Positions 1 through 7,047 of a stretch of 17,995 nt of DNA are shown one piece after another (the first letter of the stretch is position 1; each line of letters starts with the position of its first letter). The notes below the pieces were generated by a model. That model was not told where the DNA came from. It searched no databases and worked only from the letters and a program-made list of their open reading frames with translations. The DNA lies in contig PWPR01000202.1 in the NCBI GenBank assembly GCA_003557085.1, positions 1-17,995 of the forward strand, read 5' to 3'. The translations under genes were made by a program, and so were the position numbers. The DNA is from Clostridia bacterium. GTDB taxonomy: Bacteria > Bacillota > UBA994 > PWPR01.

Positions 1-511
1 ATATTATAAGTCAGACACTATTTATGGACCGATGGTGCATGCTGAGATAGGAGTAGCTGAGGGTAATAGTGGGAAACTAGTAGCGGCAGTGAAAGAAGTA
101 GCAAGAGAATTAGCTCATCAAGGGCAGCTAATTTTAATAGATGGACCGCCAGGTATAGCTTGCCCAGTTATCTCTTCTCTATCAGGTGCTAATTATGCAT
201 TAGTAGTTACTGAGCCAACTGTCTCTGGGATACATGATTTAGAGCGAGTGCTAGTTCTAATAGATCAATTTAATATCAAACCTATGATATGTATTAATAA
301 ATCTGATATATCTCTAAATCAGAGGGATAGGCTTGTAGAATATTGCAAAGATAAAAATTTAGAAATTGTTGCAGAAATAAACTATGATGCCACGTTTGTC
401 AATGCTCTAAATGAAGGTAAGCCTATAGTTAACTATGATAGTAAAAGTACTACCACAAGAGCAATTATTAATATGTGGAAAAGAATGCAAGTAATAATGA
501 ACCAAAAGTAA
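1..511 (+). CDS. MinD-superfamily P-loop ATPase (ferredoxin-insert type), C-terminal part
   Basis: This is the 3' part of a gene that began before the window: the frame is open from base 2 and stops at TAA 509-511. The visible part matches the C-terminal half of the MinD/ParA-like ATPases that carry an inserted 2[4Fe-4S] ferredoxin domain (COG1149 type). It starts just after the insert position, with the EGNSGKLV segment, followed by the switch/Walker B-like LILIDGPPGIACPV, the LVVTEPTVSGIHDLERV helix and the nucleotide-base motif INKSD. The deviant Walker A and the ferredoxin cysteines lie outside the window. In anaerobes such ATPases sit in clusters with DUF5320 proteins and NifX/NifB-like proteins and are presumed to act in metal or Fe-S cofactor handling; the exact substrate is unknown. 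The DUF5320 gene 60 bp downstream fits this context. Confidence 0.85.
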   Translation, partial: YYKSDTIYGPMVHAEIGVAEGNSGKLVAAVKEVARELAHQGQLILIDGPPGIACPVISSLSGANYALVVTEPTVSGIHDLERVLVLIDQFNIKPMICINKSDISLNQRDRLVEYCKDKNLEIVAEINYDATFVNALNEGKPIVNYDSKSTTTRAIINMWKRMQVIMNQK

Positions 512-540
512 TTGACATATGTCCATAACAGCTATATAAT
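512..540 (+). promoter_or_regulatory. Consensus sigma-A promoter for the DUF5320 gene
   Basis: TTGACA at 512-517 and TATAAT at 535-540 are separated by 17 bp, a perfect match to the vegetative promoter. It begins one base after the stop codon of the upstream ATPase gene, so the DUF5320 gene can be transcribed separately and strongly. The expected start point is near 547. Confidence 0.85.
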
Positions 541-570
541 ATTGATATAGATAGCAAAGGAGGTGTTAGT

Positions 571-840
571 ATGCCAAGGTTTGACAGAAGTGGTCCAAAT
601 GGAGTGGGACCTCTGACAGGTAGAGGATCAGGTCCTTGTGGAGATGGTGTTCCTAAAAGAAGAGCTTTTATGAATAGAGGATATGGCCGTGGATGGGGTT
701 TTGGCAGAGGCTTTGGAAGAGGTTTATTTCAAGGCTATGCAGAATCAAATATTGATGAAAAAACATACCTTCAAAACAGAATAGAGTTAGTCGAAGAAGA
801 GCTTAAGCAACTTAAAGAGCTTCAAGGCAAGACAGAATAG
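571..840 (+). CDS. DUF5320 family glycine-rich small protein
   Basis: An 89-residue protein whose start is fixed by a near-perfect ribosome binding site (AAAGGAGGTG at 556-565). The N-terminus has the family hallmark MPRFDxxGPxGxGPxTGRGxGPC, with the single Cys at residue 23. Residues 34-54 are a Gly/Arg/Phe-rich segment (repeats of GRGxGFGRG type), and residues 60-87 form a charged helix with coiled-coil character. DUF5320 proteins are small, of unknown function, and typically sit beside MinD-like ferredoxin ATPases and NifX-type cofactor-binding proteins in anaerobes; a role in metal cofactor handling is inferred from that company only. It has its own promoter upstream and a strong hairpin downstream. 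Confidence 0.85.
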   Translation: MPRFDRSGPNGVGPLTGRGSGPCGDGVPKRRAFMNRGYGRGWGFGRGFGRGLFQGYAESNIDEKTYLQNRIELVEEELKQLKELQGKTE

Positions 841-845
841 TATTT

Positions 846-875
846 AGCCACAAAGATTTTTTTATCTTTGTGGCT
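846..875 (+). terminator. Hairpin terminator after the DUF5320 gene
   Basis: A perfect 12-bp inverted repeat (846-857 with 864-875, AGCCACAAAGAT and its complement) encloses a T6 loop, six bases after the stop codon. The downstream T tract is weak (CTTATAATTT), so termination may be partial or the hairpin may protect the mRNA 3' end. Confidence 0.7.
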
Positions 876-1010
876 TATAATTTGAGTTAATTTATGTACT
901 CTATTAGTTGTGATGTATAAACTAAAATCTAGACAATATCCCTATATAATAAACAATAAAAGTGAAAATGTCCTATATAGTGAAGAAGATTTTATTAGTT
1001 ACCTTAATAA

Positions 1011-1039
1011 TTGATTAAAGCACATAAGTTAAGTATAAT
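1011..1039 (+). promoter_or_regulatory. Sigma-A promoter for the selenocysteine peroxiredoxin
   Basis: TTGATT at 1011-1016 and TATAAT at 1034-1039 are separated by 17 bp. The predicted start point is near 1046, which places the hairpin at 1046-1067 at the extreme 5' end of the transcript. The rest of 876-1010 shows no gene or clear motif. Confidence 0.75.
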
Positions 1040-1045
1040 TAAAGT

Positions 1046-1067
1046 ATAGAGCATATGACTGCTCTAT
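1046..1067 (+). promoter_or_regulatory. 5'-terminal mRNA hairpin upstream of the peroxiredoxin
   Basis: ATAGAGCA (1046-1053) pairs perfectly with TGCTCTAT (1060-1067) around a six-base loop and is followed by GATTTT. It lies at the predicted transcript start. It could be a 5' stabilising stem or a weak attenuator; the sequence does not decide. Confidence 0.5.
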
Positions 1068-1099
1068 GATTTTAGGAAATCTTTCAAAGGAGAGATGAT

Positions 1100-1816
1100 A
1101 TGCCAAAAGAGTTTAAAGTAGGTTGCAAAGTACCAGATATGCCTAGTAAAGAACAACCAATTGTTAAAAATGAAGAAAAGGTAGTTGAAAGAAAGGAAGA
1201 TAATATGATTAAAGTAGGTAAACCAGCTCCAAGTTTTACAGCACCAGCTTATTATCAAGGTAAATTTGTAAGTATTGATTTAGAAGAGTACAGAGGTAAA
1301 TGGGTATTATTATGTTTTTACCCTGGCGATTTCACATTTGTCTGAGCAACAGAAGTATCAGCAGTTGCTGATAGATATGAAGAGTTTAAAGAGTTAGGTG
1401 TAGAGGTATTGTCTGTAAGTGTAGATAGTCCTTTTGTACACAAGGTTTGGAATGATAGTGAACTATCTAAAATGGTAGATGGTGGAGTTCAGTTCCCAAT
1501 GCTTTCTGACCAAGGTGGTAAAATCGGCACACTTTACGGTATTTATGATGAAGAAGGTGGAGTTGAGACTAGAGGACGTTTTATTATCGATCCAGATGGT
1601 ATAGTTCAAGGTTTTGAAGTATTAACACCTCCGGTTGGTAGAAACGTAGACGAATCCGTTAGACAAGTTAAAGCTTTTCAACTTGTAAGAGAGTCTGAGG
1701 GTTCTGAAGCGACTCCATCAGGATGGCAGCCTGGTAAGAAAACATTAAAACCTGGACCAGACTTAGTTGGTAATGTATGGAAAGAATGGAGCGTTAAAGA
1801 TAATTACGATAAGTAA
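1100..1816 (+). CDS. Selenocysteine-containing AhpC/Prx1-type peroxiredoxin (in-frame UGA at 1343-1345)
   Basis: Reading UGA 1343-1345 as selenocysteine gives a 238-residue peroxiredoxin. Residues 38-81 carry the thioredoxin-fold start (VGKPAPSF), the RGKWVLLCFYP strand and the active-site loop PGDFTFV. Sec82 occupies the peroxidatic cysteine position in the PxxxTxxC motif, and the frame continues without a break as ATEVSAVADRYEEF, SVSVDSPFVHKVW, RGRFIIDPDG and GRNVDESVRQVKAFQLV. The resolving cysteine of AhpC enzymes (VCPxxW) is replaced by ATPSGW, with Thr205 in its place; the only cysteines are Cys9 and Cys72. The start at 1100 follows AAAGGAGAG and gives a 35-residue extension; an internal ATG at 1205, after AAGGAAG, matches the usual family N-terminus. 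The likely role is reduction of hydrogen peroxide or organic peroxides, in the cytoplasm. PrxU-type selenoproteins are known in clostridia. A nonsense mutation is the alternative, but intact coding on both sides and the hairpin after the UGA argue against it. Confidence 0.9.
1356..1373 (+). promoter_or_regulatory. SECIS-like hairpin following the UGA at 1343
   Basis: TATCAGC (1356-1362) pairs perfectly with GCTGATA (1367-1373) around the loop AGTT. The loop begins after 17 nt from the UGA and has G as its second base. Both fit the published description of bacterial SECIS elements (apical loop roughly 16-37 nt after the UGA, G among the first two loop bases). It lies inside the coding sequence, as expected for bacteria. 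Confidence 0.8.
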
Positions 1817-1830
1817 TTAGATAGATTATA

Positions 1831-1866
1831 AAGCTAAGGGCAAATTAACTTGCTCTTAGCTTTTTT
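1831..1866 (+). terminator. Rho-independent terminator of the peroxiredoxin gene
   Basis: AAGCTAAGGGCAA (1831-1843) pairs with TTGCTCTTAGCTT (1850-1862) with a single G-T wobble, around a six-base loop, and runs into six T (1861-1866). Confidence 0.9.
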
Positions 1867-1890
1867 AGTTCACTCACTCTGTTGTATAAT
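1861..1890 (+). promoter_or_regulatory. Probable promoter of sbcDC (good -10, poor -35)
   Basis: TATAAT at 1885-1890 is a perfect -10 box. At the correct distance there is only the T-rich tail of the preceding terminator, so the -35 match is weak. The start of transcription would be near 1897, about 25 nt before the sbcD start codon. Confidence 0.45.
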
Positions 1891-1920
1891 AGACTAGAGT
1901 GAAAGATTGAGGTGGAGAAA

Positions 1921-3072
1921 ATGAGAATAGTTCATACTAGTGATTGGCATATTGGCAAACTTGTTCATGGTATTCATATGACAGAGGACCAACGATATAT
2001 GCTTGACAAGTTTTTGGAACTTTTAGAAGAATGTAATCCAGATGTATTGATTATTAGCGGAGATATTTACGATAGATCAGTTCCACCAACAGAAGCTATA
2101 AAACTACTAGATAATATTTTTGCAAAAATTTTAGTAAAACTGCAGATAAAAATCATTGCTATTGCTGGAAATCATGACAATCCCGACAGGCTGGGATTTG
2201 CAAGTGAAATACTAAAAGAGAGAGGATTGTATATTATCAGCAATATAGAGCAAGCTTTAAAGCCTATAATTCTCAATGATGAACATGGTGAAGTTGCTTT
2301 TTTTTCACTACCCTATCTAGACCCTGCAACTATCAGAAGATTTTTTGATGACCAAGAAGTTAAGACTCATCAAGATGGACTTGAGAAAATTTTAGGCGAG
2401 TTAAATCCCTATTTAGATAGTTATAGCAGAAAAGTAGCTATCTATCATGGTTATGTCAGAGGTTTTGAAGAGCTTCTAGAGAGCGAATCAGAAAGACCAC
2501 TTAGTTTAGGTGGAAGTGATGTGGTAAATGTTGATTTATTCAGTAATTTTGATTACACTGCGTTAGGGCATCTTCATGGTTTGCAAAAAGTGAAGTATGA
2601 TAAAGTAAGATACGCTGGATCTTTATTAAAATATTCCTTCTCAGAGCATTTACAGAAAAAAGGTTTTATTATAGTTGATTTAGCAGCAAATGGGCAAGTA
2701 AGTATAACTATTAAAAGTCTCTCTCCTATGAGAGATATGAGAAGAATAAAAGGAAAGCTAGAAGACTTAATTAGTTACTCAGAGGAGTCAGATGATTATA
2801 TTGAAGCTACAATAACTGATAAAGGAGAACTAATTGACCCTATAGGAAAGTTGCGTTTAGTATACCCAAACACCTTATCTTTAATTAGAGAGAGATATGA
2901 ATCACTTGAAACCAAACAATCTTCTGCAAGCGATGGGTTTGTGAAAATGCATCCGCTAGAACTTTTTGAAGACTTTTATCAAAATATTATGGGAAATAAT
3001 ATGCCAAAAGGAAGCAATAGATATTTAGAAGAGATTTGGGAAGAAATCGAAGCGGAAAAGAGGCTAGGATAA
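1921..3072 (+). CDS. sbcD: Nuclease SbcCD subunit D (Mre11-type exonuclease)
   Basis: A 383-residue calcineurin-like metallophosphoesterase. The metal ligands are visible in order: DWH (Asp8, His10), GDIYDR (Asp48), GNHD (Asn84, His85), the YHGYVRG histidine in mid-protein, and GHLHG. ATG 1921 is chosen because AGGTGG (1910-1915) lies five bases upstream and the product then begins MRIVHTSDWH, as usual in SbcD; a GTG at 1912 is in frame but lies inside the ribosome binding site. SbcD is the Mn-dependent nuclease of SbcCD, which cleaves hairpins and protein-blocked DNA ends during double-strand-break processing and palindrome control. Its stop codon overlaps the sbcC start (TAATG), so the two subunits are translationally coupled. 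Length is close to the family norm. Confidence 0.96.
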   Translation: MRIVHTSDWHIGKLVHGIHMTEDQRYMLDKFLELLEECNPDVLIISGDIYDRSVPPTEAIKLLDNIFAKILVKLQIKIIAIAGNHDNPDRLGFASEILKERGLYIISNIEQALKPIILNDEHGEVAFFSLPYLDPATIRRFFDDQEVKTHQDGLEKILGELNPYLDSYSRKVAIYHGYVRGFEELLESESERPLSLGGSDVVNVDLFSNFDYTALGHLHGLQKVKYDKVRYAGSLLKYSFSEHLQKKGFIIVDLAANGQVSITIKSLSPMRDMRRIKGKLEDLISYSEESDDYIEATITDKGELIDPIGKLRLVYPNTLSLIRERYESLETKQSSASDGFVKMHPLELFEDFYQNIMGNNMPKGSNRYLEEIWEEIEAEKRLG

Positions 3073-6000
3073 TGCAACCAAAAAAACTAAAGGTTACTGC
3101 CTTCGGCCCATATCCAGAGGAGATATTTATTGATTTTGATAAGGTTTTGCAAAGTGATTTGTTTTTAATCTTTGGAGCAACAGGGTCAGGTAAAACAACC
3201 ATTTTTGACGCAATTTGTTTTGCTATGTATGGTAAGGCGAGTAACAACATGAGAAGCATTGAAAGCTTAAGAAGTCAGTTTGCTTCAGATGAGACTCTTA
3301 CTGAAGTAACCTTAGAATTTACAATCAGAGATATGGATTATAAAATAACAAGAATTCCTCCTCAAACTAGACCCAAGTTAGTTGGAGATGGTTATACAGA
3401 GCAAAGTCATCATGTTGAACTTATTATCTATAGTAATCCTGAAAGAGTTGTTGTAGGAGTAAAAGATGTTGAAGAAGAAATAGAAAGCATTGTCGGTTTA
3501 ACTGTAGATCAGTTTAGACAAATAATGATGCTTCCACAGGGTGAGTTTAGAAAGCTTTTAGTTGCTAATTCACAAGAGCGAGAAAGAGTGTTACAAAGGC
3601 TTTTTGATACTAAGGATTATCAAGCTTTACAAACTAAGTTAGATGAAAGATCAAAAAAAATAGATAGAGATATAGAAAATGCAAAAATCAACTTAAATCA
3701 GCGGGTTAAATCATTAAATCCTTTAGATGATAATATGCTAGCAAATCTTCTTGAAGATAAAGATATTAACATAGATAAGATACTGAATCAACTTGATAAA
3801 TGGCTCATTGAATATAATAGTAAGTTAGAGATGCTACTTGTAGATAAAAAGAACGTTGATGAAAGAAGAGTTGAAAGTTTAAGAGAAGAAGAAAAAGCCA
3901 GAGTGACAAATAATAAGATTGATAATTTAGAAAAACTCATAGCTAAGCTACAAGATATAAGAAAAGAAAATATAAAATTTGAGCAGCTAAGGAAAATAAT
4001 TAAAGACGCAGAAAAGGCAAATAACCTCACACATCAGATAGAGCAGAAATCAAAGTTAGACGCAGACTTATTAGAGTTAAAAGAGAGGCAAAATGAACTT
4101 GATAATTCAATTAGTGAATCTTCAAAAAAGAAAAGCGTTCTTGAGAAAGATATGAGTAGACTAAATACCTCTAAAGAACAGGAGTATAGAGATTCTCTAA
4201 GAGAGGAAATAATAAAGCTTCAAGCACTTTCAGTAAAGGCAGATAGCCTGTCTAGTGTAAAAACTAGTTTGCAAAAAAAGCAAGATGCTATGTCTAAGTT
4301 GCAAGAAGATAAAAGTGGACTAGAAGAGAAACTATTAAGAATAGAAAGTATTCAAGATGAGCTTAAAGTACTACATGAAAAAAGAATGAGTTTGAAGACA
4401 AAGATTTTAGATGCAAAAGAAGAGTTTAGAAGCAAAGAAGCAAAATATAAAGATCTTATAAAAGCAAAAGATTTGTTTGAGGATATAATCGGTTTAGAAG
4501 AGCAGATAGACGAGAAAAACACTATTATCAATACTTTAGAAAGTGAAATAAAAGATTTAGAAAGCCATTTTACTAAAGTGAAAAATGATTATTATAGCAA
4601 TCAAGCACATTTATTAGCTAGTAATCTCAATCAGGGAGACCAATGTCCTGTTTGTGGGTCAAAACATCATCCAAAACTAGCAATTGAACGTGATGATAAT
4701 ACAACACAAGAAGAGTTTAGTAAAGCTGAAGAAGAACTTATGAAAAAGCGAGAAGTTAAGCAAGATGTGCTAAGAGCTATAAATAATCTTATGGATAAGA
4801 TTGAAAATAGAAAAAAAGAAATTAAAGGGTATGTGCTATGCCTTGAAAGATTTAAAGAAGACTATCATAAAGACATTATGAAAGAAAAACAATTTCTAGC
4901 TCAAAAACAGTCAATCATAGACAGTTTAGAAGAGTGTCTTGCTGTTACAACTGAAAAAATAGAAAAAAATGAATTAGAAGTAAGAAACAGAAAATCAATA
5001 AGTGAAGAACTTGATAAGCTAAAAGATGAATTTTTGCTAGCTGAAAAAGAAGTTGACAAATTAATTACTCAAAAAGAAATTCTCAAAACAGATATACCTC
5101 AAGAGTTAAGAAGTAAAGACGTAATACTAGAATCTATAAGCAACAAGGAAAGTGAGTGGTCTGAAAAACAAAAGGAGCTGGAAGATACTAAAAATTTGCT
5201 TAATCAAGTAAAAAGTAAATTAGAGGCTTTGAATGCACAAAGCTTAGATAATTTGTCAAGAATAGCTAAGTTAGAAAATGAGTACAGTAATCTTTGTACT
5301 AATCTTAGTAAAAATGTAATAGAATTAGGGTTTAGTTCTTTAGAAGAGTTGACAAGTAAAATGCTTGATAAAGATATCTTAACAAGAAAGAAAGAAGCAT
5401 TAGCGAAGTATGAAGAGCAGGTAAGAGATTTAAAAATACAAATAGAGAGTATAGAGCAAGAGCTCCATGGTGTTGAGAAAGTTGATATTTTAGAGTTAAA
5501 AGAGAATACCGAGAGGTATACTGTGCAATATAAGGAGTTAGAAGAAAGAACAAGTAACTTGAAGCAATGTATAGACATTAATAAGGATATTTATGCAAGT
5601 TGCAAAAAAACACTTCAAGAAGTAACCAAACAAGAAAAAGAATATCAAGTTTTAGGTGAGCTAGCTAAGGTTGCGAGAGGAATGAAGCCAAACCCACTAG
5701 GAATAACATTTGAAAGATATGTTTTAGCAGCTTTTCTGGAAGAGATACTTAATGCTGCTAATTTGAGACTCTTAAAGATGACTTCTCAAAGATATAGACT
5801 TTATAGGAGCGAAGAAAGAGAAAGATTAAACACCCAAGGTGGTCTTGAGATAGAAGTTTATGATAATTATACGGGAAAAGTAAGGCATGTAAAAACACTT
5901 TCTGGAGGCGAAAGTTTTAAAGCGGCACTTGCAATGGCTCTTGGTTTGACAGAAGTTATCTCTTCTTACGCTGGCGGAGTTGAGTTGCAAACAATGTTTA

Positions 6001-6182
6001 TTGATGAAGGATTTGGCACACTTGATCCAGAGTCTTTGGATAGTGCTATTGATTGCCTTATGGAGCTAAGAGACTCAAATAGAAAAGTGGGAATTATTTC
6101 ACACGTTCCTGAACTTAAGGAAAGAATTACAACACAAATTGAGATTATATCGACTTCAAGTGGCTCAAAAATTAAGTATTAG
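3072..6182 (+). CDS. sbcC: Nuclease SbcCD subunit C (Rad50/SMC-like ATPase)
   Basis: A 1036-residue SMC/Rad50-type ATPase. It has the N-terminal LKVTAFGPY strand, Walker A GATGSGKT (residues 35-42) and the Q-loop region QIMMLPQGEFRKLL. Two long charged coiled-coil arms flank a zinc hook CPVC (Cys525, Cys528). The C-terminal lobe contains the signature LSGGES (943-948), Walker B with catalytic MFIDEGFGTLD (Asp978, Glu979), and the H-loop in IISHVPEL. ATG 3072 overlaps the sbcD stop and gives the usual SbcC N-terminus; an upstream in-frame ATG at 3036 lies inside sbcD and is not needed. Together with SbcD it forms the end-processing nuclease: SbcC dimerises through the zinc hook and gates access to the SbcD active site by ATP binding. 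All catalytic motifs are intact. Confidence 0.96.
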   Translation: MQPKKLKVTAFGPYPEEIFIDFDKVLQSDLFLIFGATGSGKTTIFDAICFAMYGKASNNMRSIESLRSQFASDETLTEVTLEFTIRDMDYKITRIPPQTRPKLVGDGYTEQSHHVELIIYSNPERVVVGVKDVEEEIESIVGLTVDQFRQIMMLPQGEFRKLLVANSQERERVLQRLFDTKDYQALQTKLDERSKKIDRDIENAKINLNQRVKSLNPLDDNMLANLLEDKDINIDKILNQLDKWLIEYNSKLEMLLVDKKNVDERRVESLREEEKARVTNNKIDNLEKLIAKLQDIRKENIKFEQLRKIIKDAEKANNLTHQIEQKSKLDADLLELKERQNELDNSISESSKKKSVLEKDMSRLNTSKEQEYRDSLREEIIKLQALSVKADSLSSVKTSLQKKQDAMSKLQEDKSGLEEKLLRIESIQDELKVLHEKRMSLKTKILDAKEEFRSKEAKYKDLIKAKDLFEDIIGLEEQIDEKNTIINTLESEIKDLESHFTKVKNDYYSNQAHLLASNLNQGDQCPVCGSKHHPKLAIERDDNTTQEEFSKAEEELMKKREVKQDVLRAINNLMDKIENRKKEIKGYVLCLERFKEDYHKDIMKEKQFLAQKQSIIDSLEECLAVTTEKIEKNELEVRNRKSISEELDKLKDEFLLAEKEVDKLITQKEILKTDIPQELRSKDVILESISNKESEWSEKQKELEDTKNLLNQVKSKLEALNAQSLDNLSRIAKLENEYSNLCTNLSKNVIELGFSSLEELTSKMLDKDILTRKKEALAKYEEQVRDLKIQIESIEQELHGVEKVDILELKENTERYTVQYKELEERTSNLKQCIDINKDIYASCKKTLQEVTKQEKEYQVLGELAKVARGMKPNPLGITFERYVLAAFLEEILNAANLRLLKMTSQRYRLYRSEERERLNTQGGLEIEVYDNYTGKVRHVKTLSGGESFKAALAMALGLTEVISSYAGGVELQTMFIDEGFGTLDPESLDSAIDCLMELRDSNRKVGIISHVPELKERITTQIEIISTSSGSKIKY

Positions 6183-6506
6183 ACATATAAACTTGAACTA
6201 CTGTAAAATCCAGTTGTGTAAGTTGAGAGCTCCTTCTATAGGAGTAATTAATAGGATGAAAATCAATTATGAGAAAGAGGAGGTTACATCTCGAATTTCA
6301 TGCATCCTGAAAACAACAGAAAAATAATGTATGTTTCAAATGTCATTGAAAAATTACATTGTAAGTTCCATAAAGAGACAAAAGGGAAAAAGGGTAGTGT
6401 AAAATATTTTTTGTACTGATATGGCATTAGCTAAGGTATTATATCTTGTTTCACAAGATGCTATCTCTAAACTGACCCAGACAATACGAAGCTGAGATCA
6501 AATAAT
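6183..6506. other. Non-coding stretch after sbcC, with hairpins and a possible element relic
   Basis: About 320 bp with no convincing gene. The only open frame that begins here (MKINYEKEEV..., from 6256) is very short and has no ribosome binding site. Visible structure: a 5-bp inverted repeat CTCCT/AGGAG near 6230-6245, and a perfect 7-bp hairpin ATCTTGT-TTC-ACAAGAT at 6443-6459 without a T tract. The segment 6392-6478 is bounded by imperfect inverted ends and is listed separately. Confidence 0.6.
6392..6478. repeat. Possible MITE or insertion-sequence end relic
   Basis: An 87-bp segment begins GGGTAGTGTAAAA and its other end, read on the opposite strand, is GGGTCAGTTTAGA; the two ends match at about 10 of 13 positions with a one-base gap. 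An internal hairpin (6443-6459) lies near the right end. There is no transposase frame and no convincing target duplication. It could be a miniature element, a decayed IS end or chance. Confidence 0.25.
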
Positions 6507-6540
6507 AAATGAGCTATCAATCTTAATTGACAGCTCATTT
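6507..6540. terminator. Bidirectional terminator between sbcC and the GNAT gene
   Basis: A near-perfect 15-bp inverted repeat (6507-6521 with 6526-6540, AAATGAGCT...AGCTCATTT, one internal mismatch) with loop CTTA lies between convergent genes. The AAAT/ATTT flanks provide short T runs in both directions. Confidence 0.75.
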
Positions 6541-6594
6541 AACTAACTACTTATTATCTCTTGTAACTTGATTTATAAGTATACACAATACTAT

Positions 6595-7011
6595 TTACAG
6601 CTTCTCAAACCTTACAAAGGCTTTCAAGTTCAACTTATTAGCGTCTTTAAACTGAACACTATTATAGAATCCTACTGTTTCAGGAGTATCATCAGTTAAT
6701 AAGACTTTTTGTCTAACTTGCGGGTATTTATCAATAGCTTTTTGAATTAGCTCACTAGCTATCCCATTTCTTTTGGCGCTAGTTAAAACTAGAAGGTCTT
6801 GAAAGTATATAATGGTTTCTCCATCTCCAATTACTCTCAAGATGCCTAATAGTTCTGTATCATCCCATGCACTTAAAACTAGTAAAGAGTTATCATAGGC
6901 TCTCATTAGTTTATCTATGTCTTCTACATAAATGTCCCAACCTGCATCTTTATATAAGTTTACAATTTGCTCTTTTCTTATCTTTTTTTCTTCTTTTATT
7001 ACATATTTCAT
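6595..7011 (-). CDS. GNAT family N-acetyltransferase
   Basis: A 138-residue single-domain acetyltransferase. Motif A, the acetyl-CoA pyrophosphate loop, is seen as LLVLTSAKRNGIASELIQKAI, preceded by the strand ELLGILRVIGDGETIIYFQDL; motif B is ETVGFYNSVQFKD near the C-terminus. The start at 7011 is chosen because GGAG (7021-7024) lies nine bases upstream; an ATG at 7020 directly abuts the GGAG and is too close. It starts 36 bp after the stop of the Tet(M)-like GTPase gene on the same strand, so the two probably share a transcript. Substrate cannot be deduced. Joint induction with a ribosome-protection gene raises the possibility of drug or translation-factor acetylation, but this is inference only. 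Confidence 0.85.
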   Translation of the reverse strand: MKYVIKEEKKIRKEQIVNLYKDAGWDIYVEDIDKLMRAYDNSLLVLSAWDDTELLGILRVIGDGETIIYFQDLLVLTSAKRNGIASELIQKAIDKYPQVRQKVLLTDDTPETVGFYNSVQFKDANKLNLKAFVRFEKL

Positions 7012-7047
7012 GATTTGCATCTCCTATTATTCATTCATATTTAATTT

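Noticed and set aside
1343..1345. Peroxiredoxin as a pseudogene with a nonsense mutation
   Set aside because: The UGA is precisely at the peroxidatic Cys codon, the rest of the gene is intact with promoter and terminator, and a well-placed SECIS-like hairpin follows.
2987..3259. Minus-strand open frame across the sbcD/sbcC junction
   Set aside because: It lies opposite highly conserved SbcD and SbcC coding sequence, including Walker A, and has no ribosome binding site.
6256..6327. Short frame (MKINYEKEEV...) after sbcC as a gene
   Set aside because: Only 23 codons, no ribosome binding site, no recognisable domain; longer versions run back into the end of sbcC in another frame.
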